A DNA stretch of 64,000 nucleotides from Salinirubrum litoreum (GTDB lineage: Archaea; Halobacteriota; Halobacteria; Halobacteriales; Haloferacaceae): the NCBI RefSeq assembly GCF_020567425.1, contig NZ_JAJCVJ010000001.1, positions 248,001 to 312,000 of the forward strand, given 5' to 3'. Below the pieces are notes generated by a model. The model searched no databases and was not told the origin of the DNA. It saw nothing but the letters and a program-made list of their open reading frames with translations. Below, piece by piece: positions 53,844 through 63,664 of this stretch (positions are counted from its first letter, which is position 1; every line of letters begins with the position of its first letter). Position numbers and translations under genes: made by a program.

Positions 53844-54788
53844 TCAGGCGTCCACCCGGCGTCGCGGGTCGGCGGCCAGTTCGCCCGAGAAGTCGCGGAC
53901 GACCGGTCCCTGCAGGGTGGCCGGGCCGTCGTCCGGGACCGTGATCGTCAGGTCGCCGCCGGGCGGCGAGACCGTCACGGGGTCGTCGCCCGCGAGTCGG
54001 CCGAGTCGCTTGGCGACTGCAGCGACCGCGACTGCACCGGTCCCGCAGGACTGGGTCTCGCCCTCGACGCCCCGCTCGTAGGTACGCTGGCGGAAGGCAC
54101 GTTCACCCTCGATCTGTTCCGCGACGGTGACGTTCGTACCTTCGGGGAAGACGTCGGCGTACCGGACCGCCGGCGCGACCGAGTCGAGGTCGACCGCGTC
54201 CACGTCCTCGACGAACGCGACCGCGTGCGGAACACCGGTGTCGACGGCCGTGACGGTCAGTCCCTCCACGTTCTCCTCGATCAGTGGCGCTGTCCGGCCG
54301 GCCGCGAGTGGGACCTCGCTCGGCGCGAACGCGGGGACGCCCATCTCGATGGTCGCCTCGCCGCCCTCGACGCGGGCGTGGCGCGTGCCCGACTGGGTGT
54401 CGATCATGATCTCCTCGCTGCCGGTTCGGTTGCTGGCCCACGCCGCCGCACAGCGCGCGCCGTTGCCGCACATCGCGGCCGTGGAGCCGTCTGGCTGGAC
54501 GAGCGTCATCACGACTCGGGGCGGCGAGAAGGCGTCTTCGAGTGCGAGAAAGAGCACGCCGTCGGCACCGACAGGCCCCTCGATTCCGCCTTCACTGGCG
54601 ACAGCCCCGGCCTCTCTCCCGACGACCGACGCGGGGCTGACGCCCTCGCTCCGGTCGCAGTAGGTGGTGGCGAACGCCCCCCGGTCGGGGACGTACTCGT
54701 CGGCGTCGACGACGACGAAGTCGTTGTCGGTGCCGTGGTACTTCTCGAACGCTACGGATCGGGTCGTGATGTCGGTGTCTCGGGTCAT
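53844..54788 (-). CDS. dapF: Diaminopimelate epimerase
   Basis: A 314-residue epimerase that interconverts L,L- and meso-DAP with two cysteines: AAMCGNGARCAAAW (about 83) and TQSCGTGAVAVAAV (about 252). The start FEKYHGTDNDFVVVD matches the family's GNDFV. It overlaps lysA by four bases (ATGA). Confidence 0.95.
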   Translation of the reverse strand: MTRDTDITTRSVAFEKYHGTDNDFVVVDADEYVPDRGAFATTYCDRSEGVSPASVVGREAGAVASEGGIEGPVGADGVLFLALEDAFSPPRVVMTLVQPDGSTAAMCGNGARCAAAWASNRTGSEEIMIDTQSGTRHARVEGGEATIEMGVPAFAPSEVPLAAGRTAPLIEENVEGLTVTAVDTGVPHAVAFVEDVDAVDLDSVAPAVRYADVFPEGTNVTVAEQIEGERAFRQRTYERGVEGETQSCGTGAVAVAAVAKRLGRLAGDDPVTVSPPGGDLTITVPDDGPATLQGPVVRDFSGELAADPRRRVDA

Positions 54789-56203
54789 CGTGCCTCCAGT
54801 GCGGTGAGGTCGGAAAGCGTCTCGCGTCGGCGCGCGAGCCGCGAGTCGTCACCGGACAGCGCGACCTCGGCCGGACGCGGTCTGGTGTTGTAGGTGCTCG
54901 CCATCTCGTAGCCGTAGGCTCCCGCGTTACCGATAGCGAGCAGGTCGTCGCGGGCCGGCGCGGGCAGCGGCCGGTCTTCACAGAACACGTCCGAACTCTC
55001 ACAGATCGGTCCTGTCACGGTCGCTGGCTCGACCGTCCGGTCGGGTGCGTCCGGCGCGAGCGACCGGAGCGCGTGGTAGGCGTCGTACATCGCCGGGCGG
55101 AGCAGGGTCGTCATCCCCGCGTCGACGCCCACGAGCGTCGTCTCCGGGGCGTTCTTGACGGTGTTGATCCGCGTCAACAGGACGCCAGCGTCGGCGACGA
55201 GGTAGCGTCCTGGCTCCACTGCGAGTTGCGCGTCCACCTCGCCCAGTGCCTCGCGGGTCGCCGCGGCGACGGCATCGAGGTCCAGCGGCGGTTCGTCCTC
55301 GCGGTACGGGACGCCGAAGCCGCCGCCCACGTCCACGAACTCGATCTCCGTGCCGTCTGCGATCACCGCACGCGCCAGGTCGCCCATCCGGCGGACGAGT
55401 TCGCGGTGGTTCTGGAGGTCGTCGCCAGAGATGCCGGAGCCGGCGTGGGCGTGGATGCCGACGACCTCGAAGTCGTCTGCCGCGTCGGCGACGATCTCCT
55501 CCGCGCGGTCGTAGGGGACGCCGAACTTCGCGTCCGCGCCGACCCGGACCTTCTCGTGGTGACCCGCGCCGACACCGGGATTGACTCTGATGCAGAGTCG
55601 CCCGTCGTAGCCGCGTTCGCGCAGGCGGTCGACGGTGTCTTCGGCACCGGCCGTGATCGTTATCTCTGGCTCCTCCTGCCACGCATCGACCACGAAGTCG
55701 AGGTCCTCGCTCGGCGGGTTGACGGCGGTGTACTGGATCTCCGCGCCCGAGAAGCCCGCGTCGAGTGCGCGCTTCACCTCGCCGGCGGAGGCACACTCGG
55801 CGTCGAGTTCGGTCTCGCGGATAGTTTCGAGGACAGCGTTCCCCGAGTGGGCCTTCACGGCGTACCGGCGGTCGGCGTCGGGGAACGCCGCTTCGAGTCG
55901 GGCCGCGTTCTGACGAACACGGTCGAGGTCGATCACGTACAAGGGAGTCCCGTGGTCGTCTGCGAGTCGCCGGAGGCGGTCGGCGTCCCAGTCGGCGAGG
56001 CGGCGGACTGCGGGATTCTCGGCGGCTCCCTCGGGGGGTCGGCGTTCGCCGACGCCGCCGTCGGTCGCCGCCCGGTTGTGGGGCGGCACGTCGCCACGGT
56101 GAGTGCCGGGGTGCACGTCGTCGTGGTCGTCGCCCGGTGCGTCGCCGTGGCCACCGGCCACCGCGTCGTGGTCGTCGCCCGGTGCGTCGTCCCGGTGGGT
56201 CAT
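54785..56203 (-). CDS. lysA: Diaminopimelate decarboxylase with His/Asp-rich N-terminal extension
   Basis: A 472-residue PLP enzyme making lysine from meso-DAP. PLP Lys117 lies in YAVKAHSG; the phosphate loop GGGFGVPY and the ESSDVFCEDR catalytic Cys region are intact. The first 70 residues are an odd extension with repeated GDAPGDDHD units and several His residues, not part of the decarboxylase fold. The ATG at 56203 overlaps dapD by four bases (ATGA), and I see no Met codon between the extension and the core, so the extension is probably translated. Confidence 0.93.
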   Translation of the reverse strand: MTHRDDAPGDDHDAVAGGHGDAPGDDHDDVHPGTHRGDVPPHNRAATDGGVGERRPPEGAAENPAVRRLADWDADRLRRLADDHGTPLYVIDLDRVRQNAARLEAAFPDADRRYAVKAHSGNAVLETIRETELDAECASAGEVKRALDAGFSGAEIQYTAVNPPSEDLDFVVDAWQEEPEITITAGAEDTVDRLRERGYDGRLCIRVNPGVGAGHHEKVRVGADAKFGVPYDRAEEIVADAADDFEVVGIHAHAGSGISGDDLQNHRELVRRMGDLARAVIADGTEIEFVDVGGGFGVPYREDEPPLDLDAVAAATREALGEVDAQLAVEPGRYLVADAGVLLTRINTVKNAPETTLVGVDAGMTTLLRPAMYDAYHALRSLAPDAPDRTVEPATVTGPICESSDVFCEDRPLPAPARDDLLAIGNAGAYGYEMASTYNTRPRPAEVALSGDDSRLARRRETLSDLTALEAR

Positions 56204-57048
56204 TCCCGGAGTGCCTCCTCGCGCTTCGTCGCGTCGCGGGTGTCGTCTTCGATGTCCAGCGCGACGACCGCCGGCTTGAACGCACCGCCGGCGAAGAGGT
56301 CGTGGTCGCCGAGCGAGGACTCCACGTACCGGGTGAACGCCCGTCGTTCAGAGGGGAGGTGGCCGTAGTAGACCTCCTCGTCGACGAGGTCGTAGACCGG
56401 AATCCGGGGCGTGAGCAGGGTGTTCTCGCCGACGACCGTGTTCTCCCCGACGACGAACCCGGAGGTGACTCGACAGCCGGCACCGAGCGACACGCCGTCC
56501 TCGACCACGACCGGCGCGTCCTCGACCGGTTCGAGGACGCCGCCGATCAGCGTGTTCGCACCCAGTTTCACGTCCTCGCCGATCTGGGCACAGGAGCCGA
56601 CCGTGTCACAGGAGTCCACGAGCGTCCCGTCGCCGACGTACGCGCCGACGTTGACGAACGACGGCGACATCATGATGCAGTCCGCGCCGAGGTACGCCCC
56701 CCGGCGGATCACGGTCCCGTCGGGCGTGTTCCGGGTACCGCGCTCGCCGAGGTCGTCGGTGTCGCGCAGGGGGAGCACGTCGTGATAGGCCACGTCGCCG
56801 TACTGCCGGCGGTGCGTCTCCCGGAGGCCGAAGTTCAGCAGGATGCCGCGCTTGACCCACTCGTTCGCCTCCCAGGAGGTCACGTCGTCGCCGGTCTTCT
56901 CGGCCGCCCGAACCTCGCCCGATTCGAGCGCGTCGAGGAAGGCGTCGAGGGTGTCCAGCACGTCGATCTCGGCTCCCTCGGCGTCGAGGTCGTCGTCGGT
57001 GTAGCGGTGCCACAGGTCGTCTACGTCGGATTGGAGTGTCGTACTCAT
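56200..57048 (-). CDS. dapD: Tetrahydrodipicolinate N-succinyltransferase
   Basis: A 282-residue left-handed beta-helix transferase: hexapeptide repeats from about residue 135 (GAYVGDGTLVDSCDTVGSC) to 205, before a short C-terminal domain. N-terminal helices match DapD. It defines the succinylase branch, consistent with DapE downstream. It overlaps both dapB and lysA by four bases. Confidence 0.93.
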   Translation of the reverse strand: MSTTLQSDVDDLWHRYTDDDLDAEGAEIDVLDTLDAFLDALESGEVRAAEKTGDDVTSWEANEWVKRGILLNFGLRETHRRQYGDVAYHDVLPLRDTDDLGERGTRNTPDGTVIRRGAYLGADCIMMSPSFVNVGAYVGDGTLVDSCDTVGSCAQIGEDVKLGANTLIGGVLEPVEDAPVVVEDGVSLGAGCRVTSGFVVGENTVVGENTLLTPRIPVYDLVDEEVYYGHLPSERRAFTRYVESSLGDHDLFAGGAFKPAVVALDIEDDTRDATKREEALRE

Positions 57049-57848
57049 CGTGTATCCTCCTCGGAATCAGTAGTGTCGTCGCCGCGAATCACGTCGAAGA
57101 AGTCGTATCGTCCCGCGTCCCGTCCCACGAGCCAGACCGCCGCGTCGAGGGCTCCCTCGGCGAAGACGCCTCGGGACTCGGCGCGGTGGGTCAGCGTCAG
57201 GACCTCGTGGTTGCCGGCCAGCAGCACCTCGTGTTCGCCGGTGATGTCGCCGGCTCTGCGGGCGTGGACGCCGATCTCGCTCCGGCGGCGTGGCTGGTCG
57301 CCCTCCCGGCCGTGGGTGCGCTCGTCGAGGTCGTCGCGGACCGACTCCACGTCGTCGAGAATCGACTTCGCGGTGCCGCTGGGTGCGTCGCGCTTCCCGT
57401 TGTGGTGCGTCTCGGTCAGTTCCACGTCGTACTCGGGGACCGCCGCCACCGCCTCGCGGACTGCCTGTCGGAGCGCCGCGACCCCCCGCGCGAAGTTGCT
57501 CGCCTTCAGCAAGGGGATCGACTCGCTGGCGTCGGCGAGGCGGGCCGTGCCGGTGCTGTCGAAGCCGGTGGTGCCGACGACCGCCGGCACGCCCAACTCG
57601 GCGCACGCCTCGACGTAGTCGGCCGAGGAGTCGGGACCCGTGAAGTCCACCAGCACCTCGGCGTCCGACTCGGCGAGCAGCGCGGGCAGTTCCTCGGCGT
57701 CGTGGACCGGAACGCCCGCGACCTCGCTGCCCTCCACCGTGGTCCGGTTCACGGCCAGCACGACCGACACGTCCTCGCGGGCGTCGGCGGCCGCGATCAC
57801 TTCCCGGCCCATCCGCCCGCCCGCCCCGGTGACGGCGACGCGGACCAC
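57045..57848 (-). CDS. dapB: 4-hydroxy-tetrahydrodipicolinate reductase
   Basis: A 267-residue reductase with GAGGRMGREV (NAD(P) site), the conserved TETHHNGKRDAPSGTA (catalytic His and substrate Lys) and GEHEVLLAG. The GTG at 57848 is the start: its G is the last base of the dapA stop TAG (TAGTG), tight coupling. Confidence 0.95.
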   Translation of the reverse strand: MVRVAVTGAGGRMGREVIAAADAREDVSVVLAVNRTTVEGSEVAGVPVHDAEELPALLAESDAEVLVDFTGPDSSADYVEACAELGVPAVVGTTGFDSTGTARLADASESIPLLKASNFARGVAALRQAVREAVAAVPEYDVELTETHHNGKRDAPSGTAKSILDDVESVRDDLDERTHGREGDQPRRRSEIGVHARRAGDITGEHEVLLAGNHEVLTLTHRAESRGVFAEGALDAAVWLVGRDAGRYDFFDVIRGDDTTDSEEDTR

Positions 57849-58762
57849 TACCGATCGGCCTCCTGGAGGTCGGGGTCGGGCGTGTCGTCCAGTGCGGCGA
57901 GTACCGCCCGGAGGTCGTCGACGTGCTGTTCGGAGAGCCGGGTGAGTGGTGCCCGAAGCCGGGCCGGACCGTAGCCTCTGATCGCCATCGCCTCCTTGAC
58001 CGGGATGGGGTTCGTCTCGACGAACAACTGGCGGAACAGCGGACCGAGTTCGTGGTGGATCTCGCGGGCGGCCGCGTAGTCGTCGGCGTTCGCGGCGTCG
58101 ACCAGCGCGCACATCCGCTCCGGTTCGACGTTCGCCGTGACGCTGATGACGCCGGTGCCGCCGACCGACTGGATCGGCAGGGTCAGCGGGTCGTCGCCCG
58201 ACAGGACCGCGAAGTCCTCCTCGCGGGTGCGTTCACAGATCTCGGAGATCGCACCGAGATCGCCGGAGGCGGCCTTGTACCCCCGGACGTTCTCGTGGCT
58301 CGCCAGCGCGACTGCGGTGTCGACGTCGATGCTCCGGCCGGTCCGGGAGGGGACGTTGTAGACGACGATGGGTACGTCCACCGCGTCGGCGATCTGCCGG
58401 TAGTGGTCCTCCATGCCGGCCGGTTCGGGCTTGTTGTAGTACGGCGAGATCAGGAGGAGTGCGTCCGCGCCGGCGGCCTCGGCGCGCTGGGACAGCGAGA
58501 GCGCTTCGTGGGTCGAGTTCGAGCCGGACCCGGCGATCACGGGCACGTCGTCGACCGCGTCGACGACCGCCTCGATCACCTCGACGTGTTCGTCGTGGGT
58601 GAGCGTCGCGGACTCGCCGGTCGACCCGGCCGGAACGAGTCCGTCGACGCCCGCCGATTCGAGGCGTCGGGCGTCGTCGCGGAGTGTCTGGAAGTCGATG
58701 CTCCCGTCGGCGTCGAACGGCGTCGTCATCGCCGGGAAGACGCCGGTGAAGTCGAGTGTCAT
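57848..58762 (-). CDS. dapA: 4-hydroxy-tetrahydrodipicolinate synthase
   Basis: A 304-residue class I aldolase of the DHDPS family. VPAGSTGESATL near residue 40 holds the pyruvate-binding Thr pair, VYNVPSRTG the catalytic Tyr, and GYKAASGD the Schiff-base Lys (about 162). It condenses pyruvate and aspartate semialdehyde. First gene of the six-gene lysine operon. No TATA box at the leaderless distance is visible; a TATA at 58959-58966 would give a leader of about 170 bases. Confidence 0.95.
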   Translation of the reverse strand: MTLDFTGVFPAMTTPFDADGSIDFQTLRDDARRLESAGVDGLVPAGSTGESATLTHDEHVEVIEAVVDAVDDVPVIAGSGSNSTHEALSLSQRAEAAGADALLLISPYYNKPEPAGMEDHYRQIADAVDVPIVVYNVPSRTGRSIDVDTAVALASHENVRGYKAASGDLGAISEICERTREEDFAVLSGDDPLTLPIQSVGGTGVISVTANVEPERMCALVDAANADDYAAAREIHHELGPLFRQLFVETNPIPVKEAMAIRGYGPARLRAPLTRLSEQHVDDLRAVLAALDDTPDPDLQEADR

Positions 58763-59113
58763 GTGTCGGTGTCGGTGTGTTGAGTGGAGTGGTCGCCACG
58801 CGGTGCGGGTCCGGACGTGCCCGCGACGGGGTCGCTACGCCCGCCGTGAGCACTCAGTCACCGCGTTTCTTCGGGGGAGAAAGGAGCCGCTCGGCCGGGG
58901 TCGAGCGTCGCGTTGTGGCCGTCGGCTGTATCACGGTCACGCATCTGTCGCGGTCGTGCTTATACGTTGCGCCGCGCGCAGGTATCGCCACGTTTCGGAC
59001 CGTGATACGAGGAACGCGTCGTCGGATGGGTTGGTGAGTACGTCGTCGGCCGAGTCGAAGAGTGCCTCGTCGGATGGCTCGGCGACGGCGACGAGCGAGC
59101 CTCTCGACGCCGA
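58763..59113. other. 351-base gap between dapA start and gltB end
   Basis: No gene. It holds the inverted repeat and TATA (58928-59008, listed separately) and a short run of GTGTCGG repeats next to dapA (58763-58780). No lysine riboswitch architecture was recognised. Confidence 0.5.
58928..59008. promoter_or_regulatory. 11-bp inverted repeat around a TATA element upstream of the lysine operon
   Basis: GTATCACGGTC (58928-58938) and GACCGTGATAC (58998-59008) are perfect inverted repeats 59 bases apart. CTTATACG (58959-58966), readable as a TATA box on both strands (CGTATAAG on the minus), is near the dyad centre. A minus-strand transcript from it would be the dap operon mRNA with a long leader. 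Confidence 0.5.
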
Positions 59114-62100
59114 TCAGTCGTCGCTGGAGGCGACGCCGGCGCGCCCGGACACGACCGGGGAACTCGTCGCCGCCTCGGGGAGGTCGCTCCGCACGTCCTC
59201 GCGGCTCTCCTCGGCGACGACCTCGGCGTAGGCGTCGGGCATGACCTTCACGAAGTCGCCGACCGCGCTCGCCCAGTCGTCCAGCAGGCGCTCGGCCTTC
59301 GCGGAGTCGGCGTACTCCGCGTGGTTCTCGACGAGTCGCTGGAGCATCGCCTCGTCCGACTCGCCGAGTTCGTCGTGGAGCGTCACCATCTCGGTGTTCG
59401 CCTTCTCGGGGAACTCGCCCTCGGGGTCGTAGACGTACGCCACGCCGCCGGACATCCCGGCCGCGAAGTTCCGGCCGGTGTCGCCCAGCACCGCGACGAC
59501 GCCGCCGGTCATGTACTCACAGCCGTGGTCGCCGACGCCCTCGACGACCGCCTTCACGCCGGAGTTGCGGACCGCGAACCGCTCGCCGGCGACGCCGTTG
59601 ACGTAGGCCTCGCCCTGCGTCGCGCCGTAGAGGGCGACGTTGCCGATCAGGATGTTCTCGTCCGGCGCGTAGCCGGCCGTCTCGGGCGTCCGGACGATGA
59701 CCTTCCCGCCGGACAGCCCCTTCCCGACGTAGTCGTTGCCCGCGCCGGTGAGTTCCATCGTCACGCCGTTCGCCAGGAACGCGCCGAACGACTGGCCCGC
59801 CGTCCCCGCGAACTCGCAGGTGATGGTGTCGTCCGGCAGGCCCGCCTCCCCGTACTCGCGGGAGATGCGGTTCGACAGCATCGCGCCGACCGCGCGGTCG
59901 ACGTTCGAGACGTCCGACGCGAGGTCGACGCGCCGCCCCTCCGCCAGTGCCGGCGCGGCCGCGTCGATGAGGTCGTGGTCCAACTGCTCTGCTACGTCCG
60001 CGTGCGCTTGCTCGCGGGTCTTGTACCGGTCGTCGTCGCCGGCCGGTTCCGCGATGACCGACGCCAGGTCGAGGTGGCGGGCCTTCTCGTGGTCCGTCTC
60101 GCGCTGGCGCAGGAGTCCCGGGCGGCCGATCATCTCGTCGACCTCGCGGAAGCCGAGGTCGGCCATGATCTCGCGCAGTTCCTGCGCCATGAAGGTCATG
60201 TAGTTGATGACGTGATCCGGCTGACCGGGGAACCGGTTGCGGAGGTCCTCGCGCTGGGTGGCCACCCCGACCGGGCAGGTGTTCTCGTGACACTGTCGGG
60301 CCATCACACAGCCCGACGTGACCAAGGAGGCGGTCCCGAAGACGTACTCCTCCGCGCCGAGCAGCGCCGCCACGGCCACGTCCCGGCCGGTCTTCATCCC
60401 GCCGTCGGCCGTGACCGTGATGCGGGAGCGCAGCCCCGTCGCGCGGAGCATCTGGTTCGCCTCCGCCAGTCCCAACTCCCACGGCAGGCCGGCGTTCTTG
60501 ATCGACGTCTTGGGCGACGCGCCGGTCCCGCCGTCGTGGCCCGAGATGTGGACCACGTCGGCGTTCGCCTTCGCCACGCCGGCCGCGATGGTGCCGATGC
60601 CCGCCTCAGAGACCAGTTTCACGTTGATGTCGGCCTCGTCGTTGGCGACCTTCAGGTCGTGGATGAGTTGCTTGAGGTCCTCGATGGAGTAGATGTCGTG
60701 GAGCGGCGGCGGCGAGATGAGACCGACACCCGGCGTGGAGTACCGGACGTGTGCGATCATCTCGTTGACCTTCTTGCCGGGCAGGTGGCCGCCCTCGCCG
60801 GGCTTCGACCCCTGTGCCATCTTGATCTGCAGTTCGTCGGCGTTCGACAGGTAGTTCGACGTGACGCCGAACCGGCCGGACGCGACCTGCTTCACCGACG
60901 ACTCCTTCTCGGTACCGAACCGCTCCGGCGGTTCTCCGCCCTCGCCGGTGTTCGACTTCCCGCCCAGTCGGTTCATGGCGATGGCGTTGTTCTCGTGGGC
61001 CTCCGGCGAGAGACTCCCGAGACTCATCGCGGCCGTCGAGAACCGTTTCACGATGGACTCGACAGACTCGACCTCTTCGAGGGGAACCGGATCGCGGTCG
61101 GAGTCGAATTCGAGGAGTCCGCGAAGCGTCTGGAGTTCCTCGCTCTGGTCGTTGATGAGTTCGGCGAACTCGCCGTACTTGTCGTAACTACCGGATCGCA
61201 CCGCCTGCTGGAGCGTCCCGACCGTCTTCGGGTTCCACTGGTGGTGGATCCCCGACGAGCGGTGCTCGTACTCGCCCTGCGTCTCGATGTCCGGGTCGGC
61301 ACCGAAGCCCACCGCGTGCCGGGTCAGCAGGTCGTTCTCGATCTGCGGCAGGCCGATTCCTTCCGTGCGGATCTCGGTCCCCTCGAAGTACTCGTTGACG
61401 AGGTCCGAGTCCAGCCCGACCGCCTCGAAGATCTGTGCGCCCTGGTACGACTCGACGGTCGAGATGCCCATCTTCGCCATCGTCTTCAGGAGGCCGTCCT
61501 CCAGCGCGTGCTGGTAGGCCGCGATGGCCTCCTGCTCGTCTGCGCCGTCCGGCCCGGCGACGACGTCGCCGATGGTCTGGTAGGCGAGGTACGGGTTCAC
61601 CGCGCCCGCGCCGTAGCCGACCAGCGTGGCGACGTGGTGGACCTCGCGGGGGTCGCCGGACTCGACGACGAGGCCGGCGTGGTTGCGCTTGCCGGTCCGG
61701 ACGAGGTGGTGGTGGACCGCGCCGGTCGCCAGCAGACTCGGGATCGGTACTCGATTCTCGCCGGTCGCACGGTCCGAGAGCACGAGGATGCCGGCCCCGT
61801 CGTCGATCGCCGCGACCGCGGACTCGCGCAGATCCTCGATGGCCTGCTCCAACGACGTGCCCTGCTCGTAGGTCGCGTCCAGCGTCGTCGCCGAGAGGTC
61901 GCCGTCGAGTTCCTTGATGCCGGCCGTCTCCGCGTCCGAGAGGACGGGCGAGTCGAGCACGAGTTGTCGCGCGTGGCCGGACGTCTCGCCGAGCAGGTTC
62001 CGCTGTGGACCCAGCCGCGACTCGATGCTCGTCACGAGTTCCTCGCGGATGTAGTCCAGCGGCGGGTTGGTGACCTGCGCGAACAGTTGCTTGAAGTACG

Positions 62101-63664
62101 TGAACAGTGGGCGGTTGAAGTCCGAGAGCACCGACAGCGGCGTGTCGTCGCCCATCGACCCGACCGGATCCTTCCCCTGACGGGCCATCGGTTCGATGAG
62201 GTGGTTCAGTTGGTCCTCGGTGTAGCCGAAGGCGGCCTGCTGTGCCCGGAGGTGGTCGACCGACTCGCGCGGCGCGAGGTCGTCGGTGTCGGCCACGTCG
62301 TCGAGGTGTCGCTGCTCCTCAGCGACCCACTCGCCGTACCGGTCTGCGACGAGCGACTCGAAGACCTCCTCGTCCGGGATGACGCGACCCTCCTCGGGGT
62401 CGGCGACGAACAACTGGCCGGGCTGGAGTCGACCGCGTTCCTCGATGTCTGCCGGGTCGGTGTCGAGCGCGCCGACCTCGCTGGCCATGACCAGCGTGTT
62501 GTCGGTCGTCACGTCGTAGCGACACGGTCGGAGACCGTTGCGGTCCAGCACTGCGGCGATCTTGTCGCCGTCCGTGGCGGCGACGAGGGCGGGACCGTCC
62601 CACGGTTCCACGAGGCTGGCGTGGTAGTCGTACCAGTCCTTCCGGGCGGGGTCCATCCGGTCGTCGCCCTCGAAGGCTTCGGGGATCAGCATCCGGAGCG
62701 CGTGCGGCAGGTCGCGGCCGCCCTGCAGGAGCAGTTCGAGCACGTTGTCGACGACCGCCGTGTCGGACTGGTCGCCGGTCGTCACGGGTTTGATGCTCTC
62801 GACGTCGTCGTCGGTCCACTCCGGCGCGTCGAAGGCGTCGCCCGGATCGGCCAGATCGGTCTCGCGGGCGCGCATCCAGTTGACGTTCCCCTGGATCGTG
62901 TTGATCTCGCCGTTGTGGATGATGTTCCGGTAGGGGTGTGCGAGGTGCCACGCGCCGAGCGTGTTCGTCGAGAAGCGTGCGTGGACGAGCGTCAGCGTGG
63001 TCTCCATGCGTTCGTCCGACAGGTCGGGGTAGTACGCCGGCAGTTGCTCGGCCTTCAGCAGGCCCTTGTAGACCAGTCGTTTGCGGTCCAGCGAGCAGAC
63101 GTAGAAGCGGTCGGCACCCGCCGAGTCGAGTTCGCCGATGGCGTTCTCTGCGGCCCGGCGGCCGACGAACAGCGCACGGTCGAACTCGGCGTCGGTCATC
63201 CCCTCGGCCGGTCTCACGAACGGTTGCCAGACGTCGGGTTCGGCCGACAGCGCGGTCTCGCCGAGCGACGAGTTGTCCGTCGGGACGTCGCGCCAGTGGA
63301 ACACGTCGAGACCGTGTTCCGCCAGTTCGTTCTCGAAGATGGTGACGAGGCCCTGCCGGGCGGCGTCGTCCTGCGGCATGAACACCGACCCGACGGCGTA
63401 GGTGTCGGGCAGGTCGGCGTCGAGGACGCCCGCGAAGAAGCGGTCGGGGCGCTGGAGCATGATGCCGGCACCGTCGCCGGTGGCTTCCTCGGCACCGGTG
63501 GTGCCACGGTGTTCGAGGTTCTCCAGCAGGTCCAGTCCGTCGCGTACTACGTCGTGGGTTCGGCCGCCGTCGAGGTCGATGACGGCACCGACCCCGCAGT
63601 TCGACCGCTCGTCGGCCGGGTCCGCCAACCCGTCCGCACGGGTGTCTCTCTGTGGCTTGGTCAT
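59114..63664 (-). CDS. gltB: Glutamate synthase, large (ferredoxin-type) chain
   Basis: A 1516-residue GOGAT large chain. After a propeptide of about 22 residues comes the glutaminase nucleophile Cys23 (SNCGVGAV). The glutaminase domain runs to about 420, then the FMN-binding synthase domain; [3Fe-4S] cysteines lie at CVMARQCHENTCPVG (about 1117-1130), and a C-terminal GXGXG domain follows. It makes two glutamates from glutamine and 2-oxoglutarate; with no gltD in this window it probably takes electrons from ferredoxin. A TATA element (TCTTAAGGG, minus strand) lies 23-31 bases before the ATG. Confidence 0.96.
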   Translation of the reverse strand: MTKPQRDTRADGLADPADERSNCGVGAVIDLDGGRTHDVVRDGLDLLENLEHRGTTGAEEATGDGAGIMLQRPDRFFAGVLDADLPDTYAVGSVFMPQDDAARQGLVTIFENELAEHGLDVFHWRDVPTDNSSLGETALSAEPDVWQPFVRPAEGMTDAEFDRALFVGRRAAENAIGELDSAGADRFYVCSLDRKRLVYKGLLKAEQLPAYYPDLSDERMETTLTLVHARFSTNTLGAWHLAHPYRNIIHNGEINTIQGNVNWMRARETDLADPGDAFDAPEWTDDDVESIKPVTTGDQSDTAVVDNVLELLLQGGRDLPHALRMLIPEAFEGDDRMDPARKDWYDYHASLVEPWDGPALVAATDGDKIAAVLDRNGLRPCRYDVTTDNTLVMASEVGALDTDPADIEERGRLQPGQLFVADPEEGRVIPDEEVFESLVADRYGEWVAEEQRHLDDVADTDDLAPRESVDHLRAQQAAFGYTEDQLNHLIEPMARQGKDPVGSMGDDTPLSVLSDFNRPLFTYFKQLFAQVTNPPLDYIREELVTSIESRLGPQRNLLGETSGHARQLVLDSPVLSDAETAGIKELDGDLSATTLDATYEQGTSLEQAIEDLRESAVAAIDDGAGILVLSDRATGENRVPIPSLLATGAVHHHLVRTGKRNHAGLVVESGDPREVHHVATLVGYGAGAVNPYLAYQTIGDVVAGPDGADEQEAIAAYQHALEDGLLKTMAKMGISTVESYQGAQIFEAVGLDSDLVNEYFEGTEIRTEGIGLPQIENDLLTRHAVGFGADPDIETQGEYEHRSSGIHHQWNPKTVGTLQQAVRSGSYDKYGEFAELINDQSEELQTLRGLLEFDSDRDPVPLEEVESVESIVKRFSTAAMSLGSLSPEAHENNAIAMNRLGGKSNTGEGGEPPERFGTEKESSVKQVASGRFGVTSNYLSNADELQIKMAQGSKPGEGGHLPGKKVNEMIAHVRYSTPGVGLISPPPLHDIYSIEDLKQLIHDLKVANDEADINVKLVSEAGIGTIAAGVAKANADVVHISGHDGGTGASPKTSIKNAGLPWELGLAEANQMLRATGLRSRITVTADGGMKTGRDVAVAALLGAEEYVFGTASLVTSGCVMARQCHENTCPVGVATQREDLRNRFPGQPDHVINYMTFMAQELREIMADLGFREVDEMIGRPGLLRQRETDHEKARHLDLASVIAEPAGDDDRYKTREQAHADVAEQLDHDLIDAAAPALAEGRRVDLASDVSNVDRAVGAMLSNRISREYGEAGLPDDTITCEFAGTAGQSFGAFLANGVTMELTGAGNDYVGKGLSGGKVIVRTPETAGYAPDENILIGNVALYGATQGEAYVNGVAGERFAVRNSGVKAVVEGVGDHGCEYMTGGVVAVLGDTGRNFAAGMSGGVAYVYDPEGEFPEKANTEMVTLHDELGESDEAMLQRLVENHAEYADSAKAERLLDDWASAVGDFVKVMPDAYAEVVAEESREDVRSDLPEAATSSPVVSGRAGVASSDD

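Noticed and set aside
58763-58960. Lysine riboswitch upstream of dapA
   Set aside because: No L-box core motifs are present; only simple GTGTCGG repeats and an inverted repeat are seen.
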